A stretch of DNA of 64,000 nt, taken from the NCBI RefSeq assembly GCF_035083965.1, contig NC_089724.1, positions 16,858,410 to 16,922,409 of the forward strand, given 5' to 3'. The stretch comes from Branchiostoma lanceolatum. Taxonomy: Eukaryota; Chordata; Leptocardii; Amphioxiformes; Branchiostomatidae. Under the pieces are notes generated by a model, which was given only the letters and a program-made list of their open reading frames with translations, had not been told where the DNA came from and ran no database searches. This document shows positions 1-13,300 of the stretch, piece after piece (the first letter of the stretch is position 1; each line of letters begins with the position of its first letter). The position numbers and the translations under genes were made by a program.

Positions 1-980
1 TTAATTACCTTTTTGTCCCCCTCCTCCTGCAACCCCCTCCCCCTGAAACACTCTCCCCCTGAAACCCTCCTCCCTGCAACCTTGCCGTTTTGGAACAGAC
101 TAATTTTACACAGCAGCATTCAAAATCAAACTCTCATTTCTTTCAATTCCAAGGCAGTAAATTTCTCTAAAACTGTTTTTCCTGTCCCCCTTTCTACATG
201 CGTAAGCGGCAGGATAAACAGTAAATTACATAATACACTTGTTAACAGTTGATCGTCAGTCTCCGCTAAACGCCAAAACCTTCATAAAGTTCGGTCAGTT
301 TAACACATTTTTAAGTACCGATGTCACAAAGATAAATTGCGATAGCAAACAGATTATTACATGTACAAGCGGTAGTTTCCGTATCGGCTACGCGACTTCG
401 CGCTTTTTTTTCTTTCGCCATTTTTCTTTGCCCCTCCTTCTTGCTTCGTCTTGCCTTACAAAGCTATAATAAGTCGTACATGAGCTTTTACGTACAATGG
501 ATTAACAAAACATGTCACTCATCCAGGTACACTATAGTGTCCGTCTAGTTTTATAGAAAACAGTGCCTAAATCACCTGAAAAGACCGCGTTCTTCGGTGA
601 AACAGGCGCCGTCCTCACTGGCGAACGTCCACCATTTTGACAACAAAGGAAACCTCGAGCAGAATATAGTATCCGAATGCTGATTCGTCGATTGCATCAC
701 ATGGCTTTCATAAACTTTTACTTGATTGGTCGATTGAAAATTTGTAATTATCGTTTCATCATTTTTAGTCAGAAGTTCTAATTATGTAACACTAAATTAT
801 CCGACTACAATATATACTCACATTTTATCATCTATTCTAGAAATTTGGGGGGAAATATAGAAAAGTAAAGGTCAGAGGTAAAATGTAGCTGGAGCATAGG
901 TCAAAGGTAAAAAGAGTCCAGAGGTCGGAGAGACCGTCGGAGAGCCTGGGTCAGTAATTTTGTATACGTGCAAGTTTACG
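1..980. other. Upstream intergenic region, no gene seen
   Basis: No reading frame here resembles a protein family and no splice-compatible coding segment was found on either strand. It ends at the FAHD1 start codon, so the last few hundred bases should hold the FAHD1 promoter and 5' UTR. No TATA box or other defined element stands out. The start is C-rich, with a run of CTCCCCCTG-like repeats near 20-80. Confidence 0.5.
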
Positions 981-3607
981 ATGACAGCGCCCTTAAAACT
1001 TTCCAGATTCTACGAATGGGGCAGAAAGATTGTTGGAGTGGGCAGGAATTACAGGTCAAGTGTAATGTACTTCTTCTTATCCATATGATTTGCCGGCATA
1101 TACTTACTTCCTGTATTCAGATTTGTAAAAATTGAAGTTCTTGAACTTTGTACTCAAGTTACACTCTTGAAAAGTCACCTTTGTAACGACGATGATTACA
1201 AAATTGCCAAAATCAAAAGAAGACTTCCTACCAGGCCAAAGAATTCAGCTCTGCTCTGCTCTGCTCTTCGCTGCTCTGCTCTACTCTGCTCCCCTGCTCT
1301 GCTCTATGCACTACAAGTTACACTACACTACACAGTACACTACACTAGTCACTACACTAGCTCTACGCTACACTACACTAGCTACACTACACTATGATAC
1401 AGCATTTTGATATTGTTAAATTGAGATCATGCACTTATTGCATATAATTTATAACCACTATAAATGTTAGATTATTGTTAACACAATAGACTATCGGCTT
1501 GTCATTATCAATTCTAATACGAATTCATTGATTAACATCTAATTTACATATGCTGATGATCTCTCTAATTGCAGAGCTCACTGTGCAGAGCTGGGTAATC
1601 CTGTACCAAAAGAACCCGTCCTATTCTTGAAGCCAACAACTGCTTACCTGCCAGAGGGGAAAGGGCCTACCAGGGTATGATATCACTTGTAGTGTAATCT
1701 CCGGAGGTGCTTGCAATAAACTGATAAGAGCGAATCACCACAAATCACAGCCTTGCCGACTCTTGGATGGAGGGCATACTTTGCCTGTAGCCCTATACAC
1801 ACATTAATGGGTTAATGTACAAGCAGAATACGCCCTCCCAAAATCATCATGGCTAACTTAAAATTGTGACACAAGGGCTTGGACCTTCATATCCCTGATT
1901 ATTTTCTTGGTGTTATATATCAGAAGTCAATGTGAGGAGATAGGCATGCCCATTCCAGACGAACCAGCTATTGTGTTCCTCAAGCCACCATCTTGTGTCT
2001 TACTAGAAGGAACTGAGCCCATGCGGGTAGGCTTGACTCATTGCCTACTTATAAGTTACTTTGGAGTCGCACTTTAAACTTTGAGTTTGATTATTCAGAT
2101 TACATGAACCTTGTGGTGACTTTGGGTCAAAAGCAATAGACTGAGCAAAGGGCATTGATTTTAACTTTTAGTCTTCGTACTAGTAATCTATAGCCAATGA
2201 TGGGTTGCTAGTACACAGTCTAGTTTAGTCATGTGTAAATTTTTTTAACGTTCTAAACAGAGTTAAGGAGGTTATAACTATATATATATATATATATATA
2301 TATAAGTTCAAATTGAACTCCTTTTTACGACTACTGTATAACTGTACAGACTGTTCTCATTTGTATTGTTAGTTTAACCCTCAAAGTGCTGATTAAAGTG
2401 ACAGATGTATGTTGTCAAGATGCCATCTAACATGTAGAGCATTAGATATCTCATTTTCCCATGTGTCCACAGGGCCCTCCTGGGTGTACAGAGCTTCACC
2501 ATGAGATCGAGCTGGGCGTTGTGATATCAGGTGGCGGCACCAACATTCCCGAGGAAAGTGCCATGGACCACGTGGGGGGGTACGTCCTCGCCCTGGACAT
2601 GACGGCCAGGGACTACCAGAACATAGCCAAGCAGAAGGGCATTCCATGGACATGGGCTAAGTGTAAGTGTGTAGGTCTACCATTCTTCAATAATCTTGTA
2701 GTGCCTGAGCAGCAAAAAGAGTAATTTAAATAGCCAAAAGGATTGGAACACTTTCTCAACAGAACTGATTGATAGCCTGGTATCCAGCTTCTGTTGTTGG
2801 CTGACCCAAAAACTTGAAAGTTGAACAGGGCTGGATACCATGATAGCTAGCTGATGCATTAGGAAAGAAACTTACAAGATCAAACATTTCTTAGACATGG
2901 CCTTTTTTTAAATAACAGAGCAAGGAAAACATGTGTAGCCCAATGTAAAATAATCTATCAAATCAACTCTGGTAAGTTTGAGAAGCAACACTTCTTATCA
3001 TTGGTAAACATTTAACCTCTCTTATAAAAAAATCAATGTGCATAACAAGATTTTGTTTTCCTAGCAACTGAAAACACTTTCTGTTAACTTTTGTTGTGAA
3101 GAAATCTTATGACAGCAAAAGGAAGACATTTTCTCCCCGTTCTTTCCAGGCTTTGACACTGCATGTCCGATCAGCGAGTTTGTCCCAAAAGAAAAGGTTC
3201 ACGACCCTCAAGACCTGGACATGTGGTTGAAGGTCAACGGTGAGGTGCGGCAGAAGACAAACACCAACGACATGATCTTCACAGTACCTTACATCATCAG
3301 CTATATCAGCAAGATCATGACCCTGGAACGAGGTGAGATACTGTTCTCTTTCTTGAACTTCACGAACACAATTGATTCCTGGTAAAATGGTATTCATTTC
3401 AAAGAGCTGCTTTCACAAGTGCTTTTGTTCTCCTGAAATATTTTTGAACTAGCGTGTCTATAGGTAAAGATGTTTTTCTGTGTTTCAGGTGACCTGATCC
3501 TGACAGGTACACCCATGGGTGTATCAGGTGTTCAGCCGAATGACCAGCTGGAGGCTGAGATAGAGGGGGTGGTGGCCATGAAGTTCACTGTGGGGGACAA
3601 ACTGTGA
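981..3607 (+). CDS. FAHD1: Acylpyruvase / oxaloacetate decarboxylase FAHD1, with two alternative second exons
   Basis: FAHD1 is a mitochondrial FAH-fold enzyme that hydrolyses acylpyruvates and decarboxylates oxaloacetate. Exons are 981-1054, 1575-1674 (2A) or 1924-2026 (2B), 2473-2662, 3150-3332 and 3489-3607. With 2A the coding sequence is 666 nt (221 residues), close to the human protein (about 224). The start gives MTAPLKLSRFYEWGRK, matching the family N-terminus (RFWEWGK). Exon 2A supplies His27 and Glu30, equivalent to the human H30-E33 catalytic pair. Exon 3 supplies the metal ligands in HHEIELG (two Glu) and LDMTARD (Asp), and the active-site Lys in WTWAK. The C-terminal part contains LTGTPMGV, typical of the family. 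It is convergent with BIN3. Identification is by family motifs and exon phase; alternative exon use is inferred. Confidence 0.95.
1248..1396. repeat. Simple repeats in FAHD1 intron 1
   Basis: A CTCTG/GCTCT-type pentamer run (about 1248-1307) is followed directly by an ACACT-type pentamer run (about 1310-1396). Both are slightly degenerate. Open frames crossing them are low-complexity and not genes. Confidence 0.85.
1575..1674 (+). other. FAHD1: FAHD1 alternative exon 2A (catalytic His present)
   Basis: This exon is flanked by a pyrimidine-rich acceptor (ctctctaattgcag) and a gtatga donor. It enters needing two bases from exon 1 and leaves in phase 0. It encodes Arg25 (split codon), then AHCAELG and EPVLFLKPTTAY, keeping the H-x-x-E lid dyad and the FLKP segment seen in vertebrate FAHD1. 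It should give the canonical enzyme. Confidence 0.9.
1924..2026 (+). other. FAHD1: FAHD1 alternative exon 2B (His replaced by Gln)
   Basis: This exon lies 249 nt downstream of exon 2A, with its own acceptor (tatatatcag) and gtaggc donor and the same entry and exit phases. It encodes SQCEEIGMPIPDEP then VFLKPPS, alignable along its length with exon 2A (34 versus 33 full codons). Gln sits where exon 2A has the catalytic His; the Glu is kept. Neither joining both exons nor skipping both keeps the reading frame. It could be an aged, unused copy, but the open frame and intact splice sites argue against decay. Confidence 0.75.
2279..2304. repeat. (TA)n microsatellite in an FAHD1 intron
   Basis: Uninterrupted TA dinucleotides, about 13 copies, between exon 2B and exon 3. 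Confidence 0.9.
2773..2850. mobile_element. Small foldback element, TAGCCTGG-type end, FAHD1 intron
   Basis: The left end TAGCCTGGTATCCAGC pairs with GCTGGATACCA near 2830-2840, about 40 bases apart. The same terminal motif occurs in the foldbacks at 17187 and 54430, so this is probably a degraded member of that family. Confidence 0.5.
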
Positions 3608-3845
3608 TCAACTTTTTAAGATTCAACAATTCAAAGAAATGTAGTTGTTACTCATTCTTTATTATAAGAATTACTTTTAGTATGTTTTCTCCTATTCTGA
3701 AACAGGTGGTCAAAAAACATGGTAGGAGATTAAAGTGTTTATTCCAAATATTTGTCAAAAATATGATGCCATTACATTAATATAAAATATGTTGAATATC
3801 ATATGATCATAGACCACAAAGTGCAATTACACGAATGTAATCAGT

Positions 3846-3851
3846 AATAAA
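3846..3851 (+). terminator. Probable FAHD1 polyadenylation signal
   Basis: AATAAA lies 239 bases after the FAHD1 stop codon and is the first canonical hexamer on this strand. It implies a 3' UTR of roughly 260 bases. Confidence 0.6.
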
Positions 3852-3993
3852 GAGCAACTAATTTCTAAAAACTGAAATAGTTTCATTGTTAATAATATTC
3901 TCTTTGGTCAGAGATGTGGATGCCTATGATGAATGATGTTGTTAATTACTGTTCTATATTTATCTATAGTCACCAGAAGTTTTCGCTTGTACT

Positions 3994-3999
3994 TTTAAT
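3994..3999 (-). terminator. Possible BIN3 polyadenylation signal (ATTAAA)
   Basis: The minus strand reads ATTAAA here, 332 bases past the BIN3 stop codon. No AATAAA was noticed on the minus strand between this point and the stop. It is a common variant hexamer, and placement is the only support. Confidence 0.35.
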
Positions 4000-4330
4000 C
4001 AATACAAAAACCTATACAATATTTACATACATCTTTGTAATGGTAACTGTCAGTAAAACTAACTGACAATTCACAAAAATAGGGAACAAGATTAAAAGGA
4101 TGGAAAGTTTCATCTCTCACCCATTTTCCTAATCTGTACCTCTTTGCTCCAAGATTTTTCTCACATTTCAGTTTCTGCACAGAGCGTTCTGACACCCATT
4201 ATTCAATTACAAGTCTATGAATGTATCCTCTTTTCTCTGCTGCAATTCTGATGCAATTCTAATGCAATTGAACTTGTTTCTGGACTATACCGTTACTGAA
4301 AGCAAGTTTTAAAGCCTTGATTTTATCAGC

Positions 4331-7300
4331 CTAATCCTCTAAGACTATACTAAGCGCCTTCATGTCAGAGAGCTGTTTCTGAAGGTCAGCGTTGTACTGG
4401 TGGTCGGGAGGGGGGTCAGCATCAGCTCCGAGGTCGGACGCCAGCTCACACAGCACCTTGTACACATTACTGTGGTACGCCACCTGGAACAGACGCCAAG
4501 CAAAGAGGGTAACGGGAACGTTACATCTGTAATCTAATTATGTATTATCTGGACCTGATGTCATTGAAATATCAGCCTCTTGGTACTGAAGATCCCTTGA
4601 ATATAATGTGTATAATTTAAGATTACTGATATGACCAGGTTTCAAAGTCAAAAAAGCAAAGAGAGGATCAAATATTGGAGTCCCATGTACAAATGTCAGC
4701 ATAGCCAATGAAATGAAAATATACATGTAATTGGTATACACTAACACAACAGTAATAGACACAGTAATGAGGGGAAGGTACATGTACCATTTTGCCAATT
4801 TCTGACCAGCCCAAAAGTCTTGTTCCCTTCAGTAGACAAGTATTCACAAAACTAGCCAAGGACCATATCCATTTGTGTTGGCAGAATTCTGTAGTTTTAA
4901 CATGATAGCTGCTCTACCTGAGATTTAAGTAGTGCCTCAAAGCATGGTTGGAAATAGTCGATCCTCCCGTCGTAGAACTGTGGCATCTCCTCCATCAGAG
5001 TGGAGTTCTGCACCTCGAAGTCGTCCTTGGCTGCCGACAGGGCCTTCTTACCCTGGGGGAGGGAGAAAAAGTGGCTCTTGTAACTAAAGCTCTGTGCCTG
5101 AGTACAAAACTTAGTTTATATCTTTTACAATAATGTGGTTAGGTCATGTTATCTGCCTGAATGCAAGAGAACCTGAAAAGTTATTGACAAATGATATTTT
5201 TTGTGGGTAGGCTTTTGACAATAAAGCAAGACACTAAACTTCAAGTGACATTTAGATCCAGAACTTCTTTTAACCATTCCCTTGGCAGCTAACATTCAGA
5301 CCGCTAATCACAATCTTGTTATCATTGTTCAGCAATGATGACAAAGTACTAATGTTCTAATGAGTAAGGTATGGGACAAAATATAGTGCTCTCAGTGTGC
5401 TATCTAGTTTGGGAATGTACCATTTTATAAAAGGTAGTACCTACCTGCTCCAGTTTGACAATATTTGGTCCCGTTCTCTCCTTCTCTTGCAGTTTCTCTA
5501 CCTTCAGTTGCTGTCGGCTGTACTCCTGGGGATGGGAATTGCACAGGAATGGTACATAATATAGACTACGTACTAATAGTACGTAGTATGCAAGAAGAGT
5601 ACAGAGGCAGAAATGATACTATTGGGATGCACAGAGCAATTACACTCAAAATCTGCAATCCACTGCAAATATTAACAAATTAGTTTCATAAAATACAAAA
5701 CAATGAGGTCTGACTTGCACGACTACCTGCAATACTATCACTGTTACTTAGGGGGCGTTATTGCACTGTCAATAGAGTTTGACCTGGCCATTAATTTCCA
5801 GACATCCACTAACCTGAAGACTCTGTTCCCTTTTTCTGATGGCACTGTTAGCCTGGGGGAAGATGTTGGTAAACCTAAAACAACAACAGCAAAAACACTA
5901 TAAAATTTACTGAGATGTTAGTATAGAAAATACCATTTTCAACCAATCTACCAGTTCCTATTTCTTGTAGTGGGGGTAAAAATATCACAACTGTAAAATA
6001 GGTAGATTGGTTGACAATGGCATTTTCTTTGGCTTTAGCCATAGAAGTTAAAACAACCCAGTTTTTCAAAACATAGGTTACACTTAATGTCAAGTATGAA
6101 TAGATGATTGGGACACGATAATCATTTTTTCATTCTCACAACACTAGTGCATGTATTTCATGTATCTTACTCCTTAACTGAATACCATCACTAACGTTAA
6201 CTGTAAACAAAGATGTTTGTGGACACAGCAGTCCCTGACCTGGTCCTGCAGAGACACCAGTAGAAGGTGTGTAACAGTGGGGGTTCAAGCGCCTCCAACT
6301 GACCAGTCTAAACTGTAGAAGGTGTAGTGTATGGAGGTGTGTGTGCAATTCTTTGATTTGTTATAACCCCACCAAAGGGGGGCCAAGAAAAATTAGCCTA
6401 TAGACTCATTGATTGTTCCCCTCCACGGAAATCTTTAGTAAAAGGCGAAAGATTTATGCGTATTTTCTGAAGGGAAACCAGAGTACAGTTTGTGATGGAA
6501 GCAAAAATTGACGGGGTCTCATAAATGAAAATAGTTTTAGTGGCAATTCAGGGACCAAACTTTCTCTCAGAATGTTTCACATGAAAATTGCATTAGAATA
6601 ACTCTCCTTCAACCTTTGAAATAATCATCAAAGAAATTTTTACGTATCCTTAAATGTTTTTACTTTTTTCTGCTTCTGCATCTAATCTACTGGATAAACA
6701 TGTTCACCACCAAGAGTCACTATGCCTGCTGGGATATTATAATTAGGTGGTCACATGACCGACCACAGTCATGTGACCTGTAATGGCGGCGCACCTGTTT
6801 GCACTCCTATTTATAGCAAACCGGCTGAATGACTGAAAGTATACATAAGTTGTGGCTTCCTACAAAAAACAAACCAATCCTACAAAAAAACATTTAACCA
6901 ATCCAAAAATCAGGAAATCACCCAAAAAAATTCCAGGTAACAGGAATGGAATCATCATATCATACCATAATTATCCACACATTTAGTGCATTACTAGATG
7001 CATCTGAAGGAATTTTAAAATATGTACAGTACTAAGAAACTTTTTGGTTTTAGAAAGGCATCATGAACGCAATGATCTGAATCTCAGTTTTTTTAAATGA
7101 AACTTTTAGTGAAAGGAGAAGTAGGATGATAAGAAAAGAACTCATTCCCAGGCCAAGTTTTGGGTCACACTAAGCCATCAGTGATGACATTGCTGTCAGA
7201 TTTTTCTGGGTCAGGAATAATGAACTTTTGTTGTTGTTGTTATTCTTTTTCATAAATGATAAATCAACTTTTTTTTTTTATCATTCCACAAGGGGAGAGA

Positions 7301-10300
7301 GTCTATATTTTTGCAATTGCACCTAGTCCCACTACTACATTTCAGAAACTTGAATACATGCCCATGGAAATTCCCACATAATATTACAGCATACCGGCAT
7401 ACATGCCCCAAATCAAGAGACTGTGAGTCCTCCGTAAAAGAAAAGAAGAAGAAGAAACAAAGTGTCTTCTGTGTTACACATGAAGCCCTCTGAAGGTCTC
7501 TTGTCTCTTACACTAAAGAGTAAAACAATAAAATTACCTTTCCAAATTATGAAGGAAAACATAATAACGTATATCTCTAATTCATTACAGTATTTCATAA
7601 CTTTTCTTACCTTTTCATTGGTTCAATGACAGTCTTTTGACTATTGGTGTTCTGAAACAGACACAACAGGTCAGATCAAATGCCACAAACTTCAGTGAAG
7701 TTTTATTTTTCTCTGTGGATGAATGACTTCTAGAGGAAAAACCTTATCTGAATGACCAAAATTGACACAAAGTAGCAAATGTAAATATTTCCCCTGGCAG
7801 ATGCAAGTAATTTTTGAAACTCACCAATTCCTGAGAAAACCCCTCCAACTTAGCTGTTGTGGCTCCCACTGCCTCTGCCTGGAGAGACAAAAAATCAAAC
7901 TTTTCTATAGAACTATAGAATGTTTCGCTGGTTGAAATCTCTATTCAAACAAGTGTAGAAGCTGTATGTGAATAATTGGAAGGTTTTATTTTTGGCACAC
8001 CTCGTTCCTCAGCATGTCTTCTCCCTGACACGTGGACACGAGATCCTGACCCAGCTTTGACTCACACTTCGACAGCGCTACAGATGAAAACAGAAACAAC
8101 AGGCCTCAGTAATCAATAAACCGTTCTAATCCTTGTCGTTGCGGACAGAGACAATTATCTGTACACAAATGAGAACAACAGCTAGACATGATTGCTGTGT
8201 CCTCAAGGTTAAAAAAACAACTCTTCCATAATAAGGCCATAAGACAGTTACAACAGATGGTACATAACTATTTCTGCAGTTTCAGTAGAATGAAATACTT
8301 TTTGTACGTCAGTACTATACAAATGTGTTTGCATTGAGTAAAATGTCAAAAGAGAGTCACTATATATCACGTTGCAACAGCATACAGAACATTATGATTG
8401 GCTGCAAGCGTTAATCATAGAAAACACATGTATGATGTAGCAAAAACATTTCTATGGTTTCAGCAAATGACTAAACAAAGTACGCTTTGTAAACACGATG
8501 AGCCTTTGGCACCATACTCGCACTCCATAGGACGGGACTGTAACGACTAAGTGTAGTAACAATCTATGTAAACCAGCTATAGGACTAAATAACAGAACCG
8601 CTACATCCTTTCATCAAAAGCACAGAAAACACAACAGTTTACAGATCTGTACAAACCGTGTACACAGACACAATGGCTTCTTGTCATCTTTTCAGGACAG
8701 ATTAGGAGTTTAGAACTCCCACATATCTGCTCATTACTGCTACACTGTGTACATAGAACAGTTCTGTGTACACGGCATGCAGACTGTGGGAACTATGGAC
8801 TAATCCTGTTGGATGATGAACACAACCCCTACATCTGTCTCTAAAGATACAATAATAGCAGTCTGCAGTCGCCATTTCTATGAAACTCTTATATAACCGA
8901 TCTAATATTAGTGCTATTATAGCATGAAGGAATAGTAGTATGCAGTTTTGTGTAATGTGTAGGTAAGATTCTAATTTTGCGTAACGTGTAGTCAGCCCTC
9001 TCTGAACCCCCCATGAAGATCCTCAAAGATATATGATACACTTGTGACCACAGAAAAATGAGCAAGCTTTTTTGTATTGTTACAACATAAGATTTAAGTC
9101 TCTGTCGTTACCTGCGACTGCCTCTGTACATTTCCTCATGTCTTTGTATAATTTTTTAGTGGATTCATCCAGCCTGCAAAACAGGAGCAAATCCAGTTAC
9201 ATGTATAAAACATCAGAATAAAAGCTCACATAGATAGATCATAGCAACAATACATCAGACAAGTCTGACCCAAGACCTGATCTTTTAAGCTTGGTTACTG
9301 CCATTCAATATGGATATTATTATCACAAAAGACTTTCAACCTTCTTTGAAGAAGAAATATCATAAAACCAAATCAAAAAGAAAAAAACTACAGGACACCT
9401 GGTAACATCTTCATATTGAAAACTCTTATATCTACATAAACACAGTCTGGAAAACTCTTACTAAAAGTAGGCTTGTTTCGTCGACTTATCAAAACTAGGG
9501 AAGGTATGACTTTGAGTTTTCCAGTTTAAATTTGTGTTTGGCAAGGATGCATTTTAAACCCCACCTTAATTATTTAACCTGTACATTAGTGACTCATAGA
9601 TGAACTCAATCAATGCAAAACACCTAGATGCCCCTCTATTCCAATTTCAAAAGTAAAATAGCCTGTTTTATGCCAATGATATTGTTTTACTATTTACAAT
9701 TTCAAGAGTGGACAGGATCTGCAGAATGCCATTTACACTCTTGGTCAATATTGCTGACAATGGACACTAACCATCAACCTTGTGAAAACCAAAATAATAA
9801 CTCAAACAGGACAGGCCATTTATTCTCTTTTAGGCCACAGCAAGTAAATTTGATGAATGACATCAGCGCAAGCATTGATTTTTGCCTGATTTTAAAATAA
9901 AAAAACAACAATTTTTTCACCGTTTGACAATGGTCAATATACCGAAAACGGGGCAATGTGTTTCAAACGTCTGTCAGGTGACCTGGTCCATTGCAAAAAC
10001 GTTCTAGATGCCGTAAAAGGCATTCGCACATGTAGGACTGGTGAAAAGTTGGTACAAATGTGTTGCACAAATAAGATTGCTCCTCGTCACCAACTTACAG
10101 GAGGAAACAGTGCAGCCCTCATGCCAAATTTGTAATTGGAATTAGTCTGTAATTGCTACAGCCATTATTATCAACAAGTGCAATCCAATGTGTTTTCTTG
10201 AATGAAGTGAAGTACTAACAAAACCCATTACAGGGTCAGATGAAATAAGTAATGTTATGCGGTTTGAGTATACCATTGTCTAGCTGTCTGTCTGTCTATT

Positions 10301-13300
10301 GAAGACAGAATAAAATGACGGGGGGTTTCTGAGGCACGGAAATTCAAGCAGACAGTCAGGACAGCAATAGCGGACAGAATTTCAGTTTAGATTGAGTGAG
10401 CAAAGCCAGCATAATTTAGTCACAGTTAGTCTGCCGCATGACTCGGGAGACTCCAGTGCCCAGTGTAGGGGAAACCTTGTCCCTGTGTTCTTGATGTTCT
10501 ATACTAACCCGGATCTAAATTTATAATGATTTTTATGTTGACATCATTGTTAGTTACTGTTTTATTGAATACAGGTATAAAAGACTTGTTGGTTGTTATA
10601 CCATGTTTTATCACTTCAATTCTTGTTACAATATGCAAGTTTGAAAATGTGGATATCTTGTTTTTTTTGCCCGCCTTGTTTTTTTTTGCCAAAGCACACT
10701 AAATTTGGAGTCTGCAGAGGTTGTTATCCATAAGATTTACCTGCTGTGGCCTTATAATAGTAATGCAATATCTTTATAAGCAAATGAGAATCTCCCTACT
10801 GTGCCAGTTTGGTACACTCCCGCTCGAAGTCCTTCTCAACTGTCTTGGAGATAACCGTTCTCTTGGGGGACGCAGAAAGACGGTTGAACGGATTCCTGAT
10901 CGTGTAGATAAAGACATGCATAAAAGTTACATGGCCTGTGTGTACCAGGATTTATTTTCCCTACATAGATATGTGACATTATATTATATCATACACCGCT
11001 CAATGAAAATCTGAGGGGGCTATAAAATAGTACATTTGGTGTTGGGGATTAAGAAACGGTCATGTGAAATTTCTACACAATAGGCAGGGTCCATCTATTC
11101 TGTTTGTTCACACTTCCTGTGCCTCTCTTTCCTGAGGTTAACATTCCATTAACTTCCATTAACCTACTACAATCTATAGGTGCAACTAATGTCTATCAGA
11201 CTCTATGTGCCAAAAAATTGGTGCTGGTGTGCATGTGATAAGGTCGCAGAACACAGTATTAATGGGCGACCCCCGTGGACAATAGTAGTTCGGGTATGAA
11301 GTAGTGCGTCACATTACTTGAAAAGGCCATAGTTTTTCTTCTGTGCACGTTAGCGAGGCTGAAACTGTGGTGAATGGTAGAGGAATACGTCAGTTTTGAG
11401 ACAGTACGAGTTTGATTACGATGTTTGTTCGGTCGGGTTGGATTCGCGCCTGGATATTGTTACCGCCCGACTACTGTAAGTCGCCTGCAGTACGGTGACC
11501 TCCGCCGGGGGGCATATCAAAGTGGCTTTTAAAAGAGAACGAGCCGGCAAATTCAACCTCATTTTGCAGATATTTTGTAGATTGAACCTTGAAGTCAAGC
11601 ATATAAAAATCTGGTACCCTAATTCTGCACCTTTCTATAAATTTTCAAGCGTCGAAGCATCTCACCTTGGGATCCTTAACTATATAAATCCCTATAGGAG
11701 AAATACTGTGGTCTGCAACCTTAACCCCCAGCGGAGATTGGCCATAAACGTTGCATTCGGTCAAATTTTACTGGTGTATCAGTAATTGACGTCGACTCAC
11801 TTGAAATCGGTCGTTTTTGTTGCCGCCAGACCCGCCGTTGCCATGGCAACGGCCTCTAAGACCGCCCCCTATCCTTAACTATAGGACTTGGTGTGGACCC
11901 GGACACCGCTTCTCCCCCCCCCCCCTGCGTCGTAACTAACCATGAACCTGACCTAAAATCACTTAGAACTTAAGAATATACACTAATGATACCTTCCACG
12001 AAAAAAAACCCCATCAGAATAGTAATTTTGTCTAGATAATGAGAGCGCTAAATGGCCCGTCATACAGGCCTTGCCCTGGGTCTTCCCCTATGCCGGGTCC
12101 TGAAGTGCAAAGCTGGCGATATCTCGGCAACCGTTCGGATGTTTGCAAAAAGCTTTGGTACACTTCTTCAACTAAACCTGTTACATTGCATGAACAAAAG
12201 AAAACCAAGGTCAAGGTCGTCTTAACCCCCAGCGGAGATTGGCCATAAACGTTGCATTCGGTCAAATTTTACTGGTGTATCAGTAATTGACGTCGACTCA
12301 CTTGAAATCGGTCGTTTTTGTTGCCGCCAGACCCGCCGTTGCCATGGCAACGGCCTCTAAGACCGCCCCCTATCCTTAACTATAGGACTTGGTGTGGACC
12401 AGGACACCGCTTCTCCCCCCCCCCCCCCCCCTGCGTCGTAACTAACCATGAACCTGACCTAAAATCACTTAGAACTTAAGAATATACACTAATGATACCT
12501 TCCACGAAAAAAAAACCCATCAGAATAGTAATTTTGTCTAGATAATGAGAGCGCTAAATGGCCCGTCATACAGGCCTTGCCCTGGGTCTTCCCCTATGCC
12601 GGGTCCTGAAGTGCAAAGCTGGCGATATCTCGGCAACCGTTCGGATGTTTGCAAAAAGCTTTGGTACACTTCTTCAACTAAACCTGTTACATTGCATGAA
12701 CAAAAGAAAACCAAGGTCAAGGTCGTCTTAAGGTCGCAGAACACAGTATTAATGGGCGACCCCCGTGGACAATAGTAGTTCGGGTATGAAGTAGTGCGTC
12801 ACATTACTTGAAAAGGCCATAGTTTTTCTTCTGTGCACGTTAGCGAGGCTGAAACTGTGGTGAATGGTAGAGGAATACGTCAGTTTTGAGACAGTACGAG
12901 TTTGATTACGATGTTTGTTCGGTCGGGTTGGATTCGCGCCTGGATATTGTTACCGCCCGACTACTGTAAGTCGCCTGCAGTACGGTGACCTCCGCCGGGG
13001 GGCATATCAAAGTGGCTTTTAAAAGAGAACGAGCCGGCAAATTCAACCTCATTTTGCAGATATTTTGTAGATTGAACCTTGAAGTCAAGCATATAAAAAT
13101 CTGGTACCCTAATTCTGCACCTTTCTATAAATTTTCAAGCGTCGAAGCATCTCACCTTGGGATCCTTAACTATATAAATCCCTATAGGAGAAATACTGTG
13201 GTCTGCAACCATAAGCTAAATAGGAGTAGTGGTCAAATGGTTCAAATTCAGTTTAGGCTGGTATTCGTCTAATCTTGGCGACTTAAAACCTTGCTGATTG

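Noticed and set aside
12039-12775. Two nearly identical 69-76-codon frames
   Set aside because: They are copies of repeat B, not paralogous genes; no motif and no transcript structure.
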